A stretch of 40,803 nt of DNA from JAFLCA01 sp041907145 (GTDB lineage Bacteria; Bdellovibrionota_C; UBA2361; JAFLCA01). The notes under the pieces are model-generated. The model did no database searches and was not told where the DNA came from. It saw only the letters and a program-made list of their open reading frames with translations. The position numbers and the translations under genes are program-made. The stretch lies in NCBI GenBank assembly GCA_041907145.1, contig JAYRHW010000024.1, positions 1-40,803 on the forward strand, in the 5' to 3' direction. Positions 1 to 9,244 of the stretch are shown piece by piece. The stretch's first letter is position 1; each line of letters begins with the position of its first letter.

Positions 1-2724
1 GAGGTCCAATGGGGAGTGTCATTTCAGAACGGGAATTTCCAGCCGTTCACCGGTGAAACATCCACCATGTATACCTGGATCCCGCGACATGCAAACCGTC
101 CCTTGAGGCTTTCGCTGGTACCAGTTGATCGCACGCCTCCAGCCCTACCCGGCCAGACCCTTACTCCAGTTTTGAATCAGCAGAGCCAGGTAGCCAGATA
201 TGACTTAGAGATTCCTTCCTCCAGCAGCGAAGAAGGCTTCGTACAGCCGGTTAGCATGCCCCCTGGCGATTGGTTTGAATTCAGGGCCTACGGCATGCCC
301 TTCATTCTCAGCACCAGTCCCGAAGCCGCTACTGCTATTGGGGCGGGAATATTCCGATCTCAGAGTCCTACTATGAGCGGATTCCTCCTGTCCCATCGAT
401 TCCAAGAAGAAATCGCCTCCATTCTTCCGGAGATGGCCCCTCTCATGGGAGACGCGGCCGCGCTTTCGGCAGCGCCGGGCCCCAATTTTCCCGGCACAGT
501 GGCGGCTTGCTCAAATCCAGCCTCGGACGACGATGTTTACCGATTCGCCGATATTCTTGGTTACTACATGGGAACCCTGCCCGCTGCTAAGTGGAATTTA
601 GGTACAACCGGGGGCAGAGCCAATCAAGACAGCAGCGCGACTAGCGCCTGGATCGGGACCCTGGCAGAGTCTCTTTATGGAAAGCAAGTTTGCACTTCAG
701 ACTTTGACTGTTCAAATGGCAGCGCCTGTCAATCCGGCCGCTGCGCGACTCCATTTGATCCATCGATAGATCGCTGGGATCGGTTTCAGCCATTCACGTA
801 TCAGCATCCCTTAACTTCCGCCACTACTGCTGCGTACGCCGGCAGATCGCCGCGCGGCCAATTGGCGTATACCCTCATCTGGGCCGCCGTGACATCTACG
901 CCGTGCAACCCCTGGGGACCGCTGACACCAGGCGGCCCCCTCCGCTATCCAGAGTTATTTTACCGCGGAGTCGCCGGAGCACTGAGCGATCTGCTCATGC
1001 TCAGCGAATCTGAGAATCTCATCGGTACGAGCGATACCGCGACGGATCCCTATACCGGCGTAGCAGGATTCGTCCTGGAGAATACACTGCCCGCATTTCA
1101 ATTAGCCGCTCCGTACCTGCAGAGCGTCATGACGGCCCCGAGCGCTAACGGCCTGAGCATAGGTGCACGAGCATATAACGCTTGGAAATTAGGAGTGGAA
1201 CGCCTTTTCTGGCGGCACTACAACGACGGCCTCGCATCTTCGGCCAATCAGACGGCCCATCATCTGGTCTCGTTCATGTCGTTTGCCCTGGGTGTACAGA
1301 ACCCTGAACAACAGGCGTTTTATCAAGACTTGGCGCGCCGCTGGGCCGGCCATATGTTCGAGTCGATCCGGCCTGCAGGCTATTTCCAGGAGAATACGGG
1401 AGTGTGCAGCAGTTACACCGGAATCCAGATGAACATGCTGGGACGCTACCTCGGCCTAACGCGGCTGAGCGCTCTCGGAGCTGACCACGATGCCGAGAGC
1501 ATTCTGTCAACGGTGTACGGATTGTTCAATCATACCGCTGCACCAGAACCACACAATGGACCCATATTCTCCGGATTTAATTTCAATCACCGCATCGGCA
1601 TGGGGATTGAGCTAACGCAATATGGCGGTGCCAAATTTGTCGCTGACAACGTTCCTGAAGTCGGTCTGTGGTCACGCGATCGTTATGCAACGATTGCGGA
1701 ATACCGAAGCGCGCTCACTTCCTGGGCACAAAATTTTGATGCTATCGCGCAAAACATTCCTAATGTGACCATGCCCGGCGTGCCAAGCCCGTTCAACTCC
1801 TATACTTCGGTGCCACAGACGGCACATGAGTTTCCTGCCGAGTCCTCCGGCACATTTTTGCGCAACTTTGGCAATGAGTATATCGCCGTTAAGAGGCCAG
1901 GATATTTTGCCGGAGTATATGTCGGTAAACCATCCGCTGGCGGACCATACTTGCATTACCGTGAAGGCTACCGCACACCAACGACCGATGCTGCACTCAA
2001 CATCGGCGGAACGGTGATAGAAGACCTCGCCCCCGAGAACGAGGTGAATGTCAGTGTTTATAACTACACTCCTTTTACGGGCGGAGGGCTATCACTCTTT
2101 TGGACACCTCAGTACGGAGCCGGAATTGTCGGCACCACCTGGTCGGCACTCGCGCAAAATGGTTTGGTCGCTTGGCAGTCCGGACTTCGCTACTGGGCGG
2201 AGTACTTTTCGACAGATTTTACGCTGGACGCCGACAACGGACTGCTTACGGTCACAGGCACGATTGAGGATACCCCGCTGAGCTACACGCGCTCTTACGC
2301 CTTTCTCGATAACCAGATTGATATCACGCTCACTATTCAAGCAAGCGCCGACGTTACGTTGGAGAAGCTGGTAGAAGTCATTCCCGTGCCAACCTGTACG
2401 CGCGGAAGCTGCAACGGGTCGATCAAGAATCGCAAGCGGCTTGGAGCCACTTTGGCGATTCCTTCGACTCCCGCATTACCTGACAATCAAATTCAGTCCG
2501 CAAACACGCTCGAAGTGACCGACTCCGATCAAAACGGTATGCGCATTCAGTTCGGCCAAAACGAGCAATTATCTCTGCACCGCAACGGATTGCGGCTGAA
2601 CTACTGGGGAGACGAATCGCAAATTGGTCGCGCCGAAGTGCATCTGCCTTCAAACTGGACTCAAGGCCAGAGCCGCACGCTCACCTATTCCATCTCTGGA
2701 TTTTCGAATAGCACCCAGAACTAG
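1..2724 (+). CDS. Large secreted enzyme-like protein, 5' end cut by the window
   Basis: The reading frame is open from base 1 with no stop, so the true start lies outside. A GTG at 16 is only the first possible start inside the window, and no ribosome site or signal peptide follows it. From GTG 16 the product is 902 residues, ending at TAG 2724. The middle part (roughly residues 130-560) is helix-rich with many aromatic residues. It includes a 'GYFQENTG' stretch like that of alpha/alpha-toroid polysaccharide lyases. The last third (about 600-900) is beta-rich and looks like a beta-sandwich. Around residues 225-243 there is a compact cysteine segment (C-T-S-D-F-D-C then C and C), a pattern common in extracellular proteins of Myxococcota-like bacteria. 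My inference is an exported carbohydrate-active or lyase-like enzyme. Family membership is not proven and no catalytic residues can be named. Confidence 0.6.
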   Translation, partial: EVQWGVSFQNGNFQPFTGETSTMYTWIPRHANRPLRLSLVPVDRTPPALPGQTLTPVLNQQSQVARYDLEIPSSSSEEGFVQPVSMPPGDWFEFRAYGMPFILSTSPEAATAIGAGIFRSQSPTMSGFLLSHRFQEEIASILPEMAPLMGDAAALSAAPGPNFPGTVAACSNPASDDDVYRFADILGYYMGTLPAAKWNLGTTGGRANQDSSATSAWIGTLAESLYGKQVCTSDFDCSNGSACQSGRCATPFDPSIDRWDRFQPFTYQHPLTSATTAAYAGRSPRGQLAYTLIWAAVTSTPCNPWGPLTPGGPLRYPELFYRGVAGALSDLLMLSESENLIGTSDTATDPYTGVAGFVLENTLPAFQLAAPYLQSVMTAPSANGLSIGARAYNAWKLGVERLFWRHYNDGLASSANQTAHHLVSFMSFALGVQNPEQQAFYQDLARRWAGHMFESIRPAGYFQENTGVCSSYTGIQMNMLGRYLGLTRLSALGADHDAESILSTVYGLFNHTAAPEPHNGPIFSGFNFNHRIGMGIELTQYGGAKFVADNVPEVGLWSRDRYATIAEYRSALTSWAQNFDAIAQNIPNVTMPGVPSPFNSYTSVPQTAHEFPAESSGTFLRNFGNEYIAVKRPGYFAGVYVGKPSAGGPYLHYREGYRTPTTDAALNIGGTVIEDLAPENEVNVSVYNYTPFTGGGLSLFWTPQYGAGIVGTTWSALAQNGLVAWQSGLRYWAEYFSTDFTLDADNGLLTVTGTIEDTPLSYTRSYAFLDNQIDITLTIQASADVTLEKLVEVIPVPTCTRGSCNGSIKNRKRLGATLAIPSTPALPDNQIQSANTLEVTDSDQNGMRIQFGQNEQLSLHRNGLRLNYWGDESQIGRAEVHLPSNWTQGQSRTLTYSISGFSNSTQN

Positions 2725-2794
2725 CCCCAACCCCATGAAATTCCTAGTTATATTTTAAGCTTCGTGCGGCGCCGCCGGCTCATCTTAATAGCGT

Positions 2795-3064
2795 ATGACT
2801 GATAAAACTGTACTGAAGCCAATTCAATCGCGGTCCGGCCAGGCGGCCAGTATCGCTCAGCGCCCGAATGCCGGACCTGTGGTGGAGTCCGCGCCCGCAT
2901 CTGAAGCGGTCGTATCGAATGTGAAACCGGTCCTTTCCGGAGAAATGGCCGTCAGCGAGGCTCAGCGCATCGCTGCCTCGCTTTCCTCGACTGGAAGCAA
3001 GGGGCTCGATGCAATCAAACCGCTCGACAAAGCGGCCATCGACAAATTACTCTCCGACGACTAA
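2795..3064 (+). CDS. Small disordered hypothetical protein (89 aa)
   Basis: ATG start at 2795, 70 bases after the previous gene. No clear Shine-Dalgarno sequence precedes it (the upstream stretch is 'cttaatagcgt'). The product is rich in Ala, Ser, Pro and Val with no cysteine, membrane segment or known motif. The C-terminus (residues 52-89) is more helix-like and ends in acidic residues, a pattern reminiscent of small anti-sigma or FlgM-like proteins, but that resemblance is too weak to use as an assignment. The stop codon overlaps that of the convergent lipoprotein gene by four bases. The amino-acid composition is consistent with a real gene, but the function is unknown. Confidence 0.5.
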   Translation: MTDKTVLKPIQSRSGQAASIAQRPNAGPVVESAPASEAVVSNVKPVLSGEMAVSEAQRIAASLSSTGSKGLDAIKPLDKAAIDKLLSDD

Positions 3065-3756
3065 CGCCGATTTCGATTTAAGTACGCCGTCACGTCAGCG
3101 ATCTGCTTGCTGCTAAGTCTTAACGACTGCATCGTCGGTACAACGCGCAGCGATGCCTTGATCTGCCCAAACCCACGATTTTTCTTTTCCGCTGCATGGC
3201 AACTGGCGCACTGTCCGTTCCAAACACCCTTTCCGGCGTTAATATTTCCCGTCAAACCGCCAGGAATTCCGAAACCGGAGGTATTACCGTTGGGATCAAA
3301 GAGGGCCGCAGGAGTGGCAGTTGGCTTGGCTGCAGGGGTCTCGCCCGGGGCCGGAGTGGGCGTCGGGGGTTCCACCGGCGTCAGCTCAGAGCTAAATTCA
3401 ACACTTAGTAATCTTGCATTGCCGAGCGAGGACTGCACCTCTACACGCGCGCGAACGACCAGTGTATCCGCGGGGAATTCGCCCAGCTCAACTCGGTTGG
3501 TAAAGCTACCCGCCTTGAAGAACAAACTTCCGGAACTTGAGTGCTTGAAACTTTCGATGCTGAATTGCCCGCTTTCGTCCGTAACCGAACTTTCATTAGT
3601 ATCAAAGAGGTACACCTCGACCTCGCCAAGCCCCTGCCCGTTCGCATCGACTACCTGACCGTCGAATCGCGTTGTCGGGGCCTCGCTGGGGCCGCCAGAG
3701 CCACAACCGGGGCTTACGAGGAGCAGAAATGCTAACCAGTACCGTGAATGACGCAT
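3061..3756 (-). CDS. Lipoprotein with carboxypeptidase-regulatory-like domain and C-terminal c-type cytochrome motif
   Basis: I chose the ATG at 3756 (M-R-H-S-R-Y-W); a TTG two codons upstream is the alternative. The N-terminus is a lipoprotein signal with the cleavage box L-V-S-P-G-C, so the protein should be lipid-anchored. Residues about 31-110 resemble the beta-sandwich of carboxypeptidase regulatory-like domains ('F.G.VVDANGQGLGEVEVYL', then 'TDESGQFSIE'). A T-P-rich linker follows (about 130-150). The C-terminal 60 residues hold a heme-attachment site C-A-S-C-H and a later Met in 'VPTMQSLRL', followed by a helix ('IADVTAYLNRN') as in small class I cytochromes c. Envelope electron transfer is inferred. 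It converges on the 89-residue gene with overlapping stops. Confidence 0.8.
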   Translation of the reverse strand: MRHSRYWLAFLLLVSPGCGSGGPSEAPTTRFDGQVVDANGQGLGEVEVYLFDTNESSVTDESGQFSIESFKHSSSGSLFFKAGSFTNRVELGEFPADTLVVRARVEVQSSLGNARLLSVEFSSELTPVEPPTPTPAPGETPAAKPTATPAALFDPNGNTSGFGIPGGLTGNINAGKGVWNGQCASCHAAEKKNRGFGQIKASLRVVPTMQSLRLSSKQIADVTAYLNRNRR

Positions 3757-3915
3757 GAGCAAGGATTATCTAAATAACCTTATAATTTTAGCATGCTCGG
3801 AGCATTCCGACAGTCAGGATTATTCCGTATTCGAGGCAACAGAGCTGACCATTCTTCGATATATTCTCTGAAACCTAGTCGAAGCTGAAAATATAGGTGA
3901 GAATTTAACTCGCGT

Positions 3916-6630
3916 ATGAACAATCCCCAGGGAACGATAGAAGTCGAGGGCGACAAGGCCTACATCCGGTTTCGCTTCTCTCCTAGCCGCTTTGCGGCAA
4001 TCAAGAAGGTGGGCGGCGCCGTGTTCGACAAGCATCGCAAAGTCTGGATAGTCCCCCTGGGCAATCTGCCTTCGGTAACCTCGCTGGCCGAGTTCCAGCC
4101 GCGCGAAGTGGAGTATAAATTCGATACGCAGTCTATTGCTGCCAAGATTGAGAACTACACCGCAGCACTGTCTCTCGCCTACGAACGTTTGCAGCAGAAT
4201 CCATTCATGGTTTCAGCGGGGGATATCGAGCTTATCGATCCTGATATCAGCTTCGTGCTCGGAGACCAGGGACTTTTGCGGGCCAAACTTAGCCGAAAGT
4301 CTCGTGCCAAGAAGCTGTTGGAGGCGCTCCCTGGAGTTCACTATATACGCCGAGAACAAGCCTACTCGATGCCGGCACGGCTGCTTAACGACTTTCTTAA
4401 GAATCTGCGGGACAGAAAAATACGCTTTGCAGTCGAGTCATCTGCCGGAGAGAGATTAAAAAGAGGGTCTCTGCTGCGTGCGCACCTCGCCAGCCGTCCA
4501 GGAACAGGCTCGCGTGCCGAAATGGAAGAGGCACTGCTGGTTCCCATTCTCGACGCTGCCCAAAACGCACAGCATCTAAGGCTGTCGCATTGGACGACCG
4601 AGCAACTGCGAGAGTGCTTTCCTAAACTCCACTCCTTTGCGGAGAAGAAGGCAAAGGCCGCCGTGCTTTCACCGCGAGAAGCAGCCCATATTTTGCTGCT
4701 CGCTCGCGCCAAGGGGATCGATATCTGGCTCACTGCCAACGCCCGGCATCAGCTCGAACACTATGCCCATGCCAGCGTCGGACAAAATATCAGTGACGGC
4801 TTCGAGGACAGCATTCTAGCAATAGCCGCTCCTGAGATTTGTTGGACAACCGCGGTTGACCAGAGCGGCGGACTGCTCATTTCGCAGGCTTGGCTTGAAA
4901 GGAATGCCGCGAACCTAGGCGATACGCGTAAGGAGCTTTTGCCTCTACCAGATGCGCGCTTCCCCTCGCATGCCTTCATTCCGTTTCGTGATTCAAAGCT
5001 ACTCGCCAGCAAGGAGGCATTAGAGCGCCTGCTCCCTGGTGTAACAATCCCGCAGAGCCTGAGTTTTCAGCGGCTCGTGCAGGATTTGTCGGAGCGGGAA
5101 CGGCTTCACCGTAAGCGCGAGCACTTTCAGGCCCTCAGGGATGCCCAGCCTCAACTCAAAAATCGGGCACTCGCGTCAAAGCTATTCCCGCACCAGCGTG
5201 TCGCCGTCGAATGGCTCCTGCAGACACCGCACGGCATCCTTGGAGATGACATGGGACTGGGGAAAACGCTCTCGGTGTTGACTGCTGTTGAGGAACTCAA
5301 AGCTCGTGGAGAACTCGATCGATTTCTCATAATCTGCCCGAATTCTCTGGTTCGAAACTGGAGCCGCGAGACTGCTCATTGGATCGACGGGTTGAGGATG
5401 CTAACGCTTCCACGTGAAAAGAACGAACGGCAGCGATTTCTGAAACGCCTCGCCGCCAATCCTCAATTTGACGGACTGGTAGTCAACTACGAGACCGCGC
5501 GGCTCGATTATGTCGCTCCTCTGCTGATAGATATTTTCTCCCGGGGCAAGTCCCTGCTCTGCATCGACGAATCTCAGCGGGTCAAAAACTCCCAGAGCAA
5601 GGGGTTTAAGGCTATCAACGAGATTGCGCAGAAATGTGGCCGTCGCGTCTTGCTGACCGGCACGCCCACTCCCAAGGATATTTCTGATATCTGGGGGCAG
5701 ATGATGATCGTCGATCGCGGAGAGCGTTTCGGCACCCGCTACTACGATTGGCTTGCCCGCGTTGCGGAGCTTGGCAACAAATACAGCGATGTCGCAGTCA
5801 AACGCTTTCTTCCCGAAGGCGTAGAGGAGACTATCTATCGCGTGCAGGAGGTACTGCTTCGGCGGCGCAAGGAGGACGTCATAAACCTGCCAGAGAAGCT
5901 TTTCAGCACGAGAGACGTTGAACTTCCGCCTGAGCAGCTGAGGCGATATCAGGAGGTCTGTGAGGAGCTGTTGCTTCGTGTAACGAAGCTAACTGGAGAC
6001 GACTACATCCGCTCGATTGACAGTGTTCTTGAGCAGTACCTGCGCGCCGTGCAAATAGCTTCTAACCCTCGCCTCGTCGATCCTCTCTGGAAGGGTGAGC
6101 CAGCGAAATTCACCGAACTCGACAGCATCGTGCAGGAAATTGTCTTGGGCCAACGGGGTAAAATCGTGATCTGGACTAATTATCTCCTAAATGTGGAAGA
6201 ATTGGTGGGACGCTATCAGCTGCTCGGCGCGGCCGCATTCTCCGGGCAAGTAGAGGCCTCGACTCGTCAGTCCTTGGTCGAGCAGTTTCAGGATCCCGCT
6301 TCAAATCTCAAGGTGCTGGTGGCAGTCCCCGGCGCTGGCGGCGTGGGCATCACGCTTACGGCGGCCCAGACTGCCGTCTATCTCGACAAAACCTGGAACG
6401 CGGAACACTGGATGCAATCAGTCAATCGTATTCACCGCATCGGCCAGACCGGCACGGTAAGTATTATTTCCCTGCACGCATCGAAGGTGGATGAGCTTAT
6501 TGCGCACAACTTACGTAGAAAGGAGCGTATGCAGGAAAGGCTTCTTAGGGGGCTGCCTGCCGATGAGTCAGAGATTGGTCCCTCTCTTTCTGAGCTCGTC
6601 GAGGCTCTGCGGGGTGAATCGGATTCTTAG
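3916..6630 (+). CDS. SNF2-family DNA-dependent ATPase/helicase with HARP-like N-terminal repeats
   Basis: 904 residues from ATG 3916. The start has no strong ribosome site. The helicase core begins near residue 420 with 'LFPHQRVAVEWLL'. It contains motif I G-D-D-M-G-L-G-K-T (443-451), motif II D-E-S-Q (551-554) in place of the more common DEAH, motif III T-G-T-P-T-P (581-586) and motif VI R-I-H-R-I-G-Q-T-G (838-846), the signature of Swi2/Snf2 ATPases. The first 175 residues contain two stretches (about 15-60 and 112-175) that resemble the HARP/annealing-helicase domain of SMARCAL1-type proteins. I read it as a chromosome-maintenance or fork-remodelling translocase. It could instead belong to a defence island, but no restriction, nuclease or methylase gene lies nearby. 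Its stop overlaps that of the convergent 660-residue gene. Confidence 0.88.
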   Translation: MNNPQGTIEVEGDKAYIRFRFSPSRFAAIKKVGGAVFDKHRKVWIVPLGNLPSVTSLAEFQPREVEYKFDTQSIAAKIENYTAALSLAYERLQQNPFMVSAGDIELIDPDISFVLGDQGLLRAKLSRKSRAKKLLEALPGVHYIRREQAYSMPARLLNDFLKNLRDRKIRFAVESSAGERLKRGSLLRAHLASRPGTGSRAEMEEALLVPILDAAQNAQHLRLSHWTTEQLRECFPKLHSFAEKKAKAAVLSPREAAHILLLARAKGIDIWLTANARHQLEHYAHASVGQNISDGFEDSILAIAAPEICWTTAVDQSGGLLISQAWLERNAANLGDTRKELLPLPDARFPSHAFIPFRDSKLLASKEALERLLPGVTIPQSLSFQRLVQDLSERERLHRKREHFQALRDAQPQLKNRALASKLFPHQRVAVEWLLQTPHGILGDDMGLGKTLSVLTAVEELKARGELDRFLIICPNSLVRNWSRETAHWIDGLRMLTLPREKNERQRFLKRLAANPQFDGLVVNYETARLDYVAPLLIDIFSRGKSLLCIDESQRVKNSQSKGFKAINEIAQKCGRRVLLTGTPTPKDISDIWGQMMIVDRGERFGTRYYDWLARVAELGNKYSDVAVKRFLPEGVEETIYRVQEVLLRRRKEDVINLPEKLFSTRDVELPPEQLRRYQEVCEELLLRVTKLTGDDYIRSIDSVLEQYLRAVQIASNPRLVDPLWKGEPAKFTELDSIVQEIVLGQRGKIVIWTNYLLNVEELVGRYQLLGAAAFSGQVEASTRQSLVEQFQDPASNLKVLVAVPGAGGVGITLTAAQTAVYLDKTWNAEHWMQSVNRIHRIGQTGTVSIISLHASKVDELIAHNLRRKERMQERLLRGLPADESEIGPSLSELVEALRGESDS

Positions 6631-8609
6631 GTTTGTAGCCGTGTTTGTACCTCCCTTAGAAAGGTGGCCGTCGAATCTGCGATTTGGTAGAGAACCGCTG
6701 TGGAGAAGGCCTTTTCGGGCAGGAACTGCAAGGGGGGCAGTTTGATAACATTAATAATTTCCAATTGCATGAGGCACTCATTACGGGCCGTCGCCATGGG
6801 GCCCACTGAACTGGGCCAGCGATCGGTTAGCAGGCGCTGAACCTTTAGCAGACCCTCCGCGAAAAGCTTCATGTCGGCTGCGCCTAAGGCGGGAATACTG
6901 CGGGCAAAGGACGCAACTTGATGGCTCAGCCCTGCGATTTCTAACTCTGTTTCTTGACCAACCCATGGCTGAAAAGCACCATGAGATAGGGCCTCGCGCA
7001 ACGCTTTGAGGGTGAATCCGTAGCGCTGCGTCAAAGACACAAGCGTTGGATCCAGATTTGAAATTTGCGAGGCCTTGTTTATCTTTGTACACCCCTCCCT
7101 GAGCGCTAAAAGATTCCCGCTCCAACCTTGAGACATCAATTCTCCTGTCGTAGCGGGGGGCCACGGCTCGGTGTCATTCGTTGCTGGCGAATCAGCAGCG
7201 GATGCTGCAATTGACGGTTGTTGCTCCTCCCCCGTTCGAGGCGGTCGACGATTCGAGACGTTGCGCCGCGGCAAACGTGGCGATTCCTTGACTATTGCAC
7301 TGTCTGCCCCCGCTTGGGCATTTGTGGCTCTGTCTTCCGGCGGCACCGCTGAAACTTCCTGAGTTGCAATCCGAGGCTCATCCAACAAAGCTTGTGAGCT
7401 CGGCGCGGATTCCTCGGTCTTCCGAACTTCTTGCTTCTCTGTAGGGATATCGAAACGCTTGGGTGCGGATTCGACGTTGCTCTCCGGCTCGGCGCGTTCC
7501 ACGATCGATCGAGGAGGAGCCTTCGGCGGCGTGAACCACTGTGAGGGCGGCACTTTTTTCGCAAGCTTTCGAGGTGTCGATTCTTGACTCTGTTCCGCTA
7601 TGCCCCTAACTGCAGGGCTCCTTACTTCTGCTGGTAGCTTAGCGGGAAGCGGTTCAGGTACGCTGCAGAACCGACGATAGGCGGCTTCGCCCTGGGCTAG
7701 CTGCTTGGCGCTCAATTCAATCGGCAGCGCTTCGCCCACCGGCTCAAAGTCTTCATTGAAGAAAAGCGTCGAGTCGCGGCCCAGAGTCAACTCGAAGTTT
7801 CCGCGCCGAACGGCAGCAAGATACTCCTTCATTCGCCGAAAGGACTCCGTAGAAAGAGGGATCTTGCCGGTTTCAAGGGTGAGAAAGGGGCTGGATTCGT
7901 GCGCTGCGTGGTAAAGAATTCCATTGATTTGTCTAAAACGCAGTCCTTCGTTTTCGTGCAAACTTTGCCGCAAGAGCTTTGCCGCCGCGCGCAGCGCCGA
8001 AGGCACTTCAACACGTTGCTCTCGAGGACTCTCGATTTCCCGTTCCTGGGCACGACAGGCCTTGGCAGCTTGCAGCCGCCTGCGCTCCATCTCGAGTGGC
8101 CCGATCGACTCGCGACTGCCACCGTTACGCAGCAGCTGCTGAGTAGCAGGAGGTTGCGACAGCATCGATTCGTCCTGTTGTTGTTGGAGCGAACGAAAGA
8201 GGTACTGAACGGGCCCCGCTTGATGCTCCTTGGTATAGGCAACCCAAGCGTGATGGAATACAGCCAGCTCGTGCCCTAAGCGGTCGGGAAGCCGGATCGG
8301 GTTGCTCCTTCTTGTCACTACGAATGAATAGTCCTCCTGGAAGTGGCCGACGCCAAGGGCGAGTATTGCTTCGTGGCTGAGCCCCAACGTCCGCAGTCCC
8401 CTATAGCAGCCGAGTCCTACTTCTCGGAGCGGATCAGGAAGATTGCCCGCCACTTGCACCTCCTCTGCGGTAAGTCGCGAAATTTTGGTTGCTGTTGCGC
8501 CGTTGCGACGGATAGAAAATCCCTCAGCGTCCAGCCTCAAACCTTCTGAAATGACTTCCTGTACCAACACGTGAAATGCCCCCCACGACAGCTTCGAGGC
8601 AAGCTGCAC
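6627..8609 (-). CDS. Unknown 660-residue protein with a disordered centre
   Basis: I do not recognise the family. GTG start at 8609, with no clear Shine-Dalgarno sequence; the frame upstream reaches a stop at 8640-8642, so little extension is possible. Three parts are visible: a folded N-terminal region (about 1-145, with aromatic and His-rich stretches such as 'FHHAWVAYTK'), a second ordered region (about 200-315), and a long Pro/Ser/Glu/Arg-rich segment (about 317-492) that should be disordered. A helical C-terminal domain follows (about 495-660). There is no signal peptide, so it is probably cytoplasmic. It sits tail-to-tail with the SNF2 gene, sharing four bases at the stops. Length and residue use argue that it is real; the shorter frames on the other strand look like its shadows. 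Confidence 0.72.
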   Translation of the reverse strand: MQLASKLSWGAFHVLVQEVISEGLRLDAEGFSIRRNGATATKISRLTAEEVQVAGNLPDPLREVGLGCYRGLRTLGLSHEAILALGVGHFQEDYSFVVTRRSNPIRLPDRLGHELAVFHHAWVAYTKEHQAGPVQYLFRSLQQQQDESMLSQPPATQQLLRNGGSRESIGPLEMERRRLQAAKACRAQEREIESPREQRVEVPSALRAAAKLLRQSLHENEGLRFRQINGILYHAAHESSPFLTLETGKIPLSTESFRRMKEYLAAVRRGNFELTLGRDSTLFFNEDFEPVGEALPIELSAKQLAQGEAAYRRFCSVPEPLPAKLPAEVRSPAVRGIAEQSQESTPRKLAKKVPPSQWFTPPKAPPRSIVERAEPESNVESAPKRFDIPTEKQEVRKTEESAPSSQALLDEPRIATQEVSAVPPEDRATNAQAGADSAIVKESPRLPRRNVSNRRPPRTGEEQQPSIAASAADSPATNDTEPWPPATTGELMSQGWSGNLLALREGCTKINKASQISNLDPTLVSLTQRYGFTLKALREALSHGAFQPWVGQETELEIAGLSHQVASFARSIPALGAADMKLFAEGLLKVQRLLTDRWPSSVGPMATARNECLMQLEIINVIKLPPLQFLPEKAFSTAVLYQIADSTATFLREVQTRLQT

Positions 8610-8660
8610 GGCGCAGGTCAGAATTTCGTGAGGGGCAGATTAGTAATGATGAGGCAATAG

Positions 8661-8694
8661 AAAAGGGCTGCCACTCAAAACCTAGCGGCAGCCC
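8661..8694 (-). terminator. Rho-independent terminator of the six-cysteine protein genes
   Basis: An 8-bp perfect stem (GGGCTGCC at 8665-8672 with GGCAGCCC at 8687-8694) is followed on the minus strand by TTTTCTATT. It lies 29 bases after the stop of the 8723 gene and reads in the same direction. Confidence 0.85.
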
Positions 8695-8722
8695 TGATGT
8701 TCAAAATCGGCTACTTCGAACT

Positions 8723-9199
8723 CTAACAGCGCTGAGTTGAGTTTATATTCTGAAATACCTTAGATAGCCGAATGCAGGTTTTGGAGGCCTCGCGCAGCCG
8801 AATATAAACAGGCCCGCCGCCAGAACGATTCTTGATCTTAGTACGGGTCTCGCCGCCCCCGCAGCCGCGTACATAGTTACTATAGGAGCGCCACGCGTAA
8901 GCACTGGTGAGGTTATACGGATATTTATACATCGAGCCTATGAGCGTCCCATCCGGTTTATAAATTCGCATGCAGTTATCGATTCTCGTCCGCACCCCCT
9001 TCTTGGCAATCAGAGCCACACCGTACCCCCGAGGATCCTTGGAGAGATGGCCGGAACCAGCGCAGCCCTTCCAGATGATGCTCGTGCCAATCGGCACGAT
9101 ATTCTGACACTGAGGCGGAGGAGTTTCATCTCCTGCCCTAGCGATTTCTACTGAAAAAATCCCCAAGACTGCTACCACTAGCAAGGCACGGACAATCAT
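8723..9199 (-). CDS. Secreted six-cysteine protein, paralogue B
   Basis: The ATG at 9199 is chosen because AAGGAG lies six bases upstream and the product then begins with a good Sec signal peptide ('MIVRALLVVAVLG...ARA'). The mature protein is about 135 residues, basic and Tyr/Arg/Lys-rich, and ends in cysteine. Six cysteines (in PQC, GCAG, NCM, GCG, KTC and the final RC) are conserved with the neighbouring paralogue, which suggests three disulfides. The stretches 'WKGCAGSGHLSKDPRG', 'GVALIAK' and 'YAWRSYSN' are nearly identical in both. I do not recognise the family; an extracellular or periplasmic role is inferred from the signal and cysteines. It lies 45 bases after paralogue A, probably in one transcript, and is followed by a strong terminator. 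Confidence 0.85.
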   Translation of the reverse strand: MIVRALLVVAVLGIFSVEIARAGDETPPPQCQNIVPIGTSIIWKGCAGSGHLSKDPRGYGVALIAKKGVRTRIDNCMRIYKPDGTLIGSMYKYPYNLTSAYAWRSYSNYVRGCGGGETRTKIKNRSGGGPVYIRLREASKTCIRLSKVFQNINSTQRC

Positions 9200-9244
9200 G
9201 ACCAACTCCTTATCAAACGATACACGAATCAAGCTTAAAACCTG

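Noticed and set aside
3107..3658. 183-codon frame opposite the cytochrome lipoprotein
   Set aside because: It mirrors the repetitive T-P linker and the coding strand opposite has a lipobox and CxxCH.
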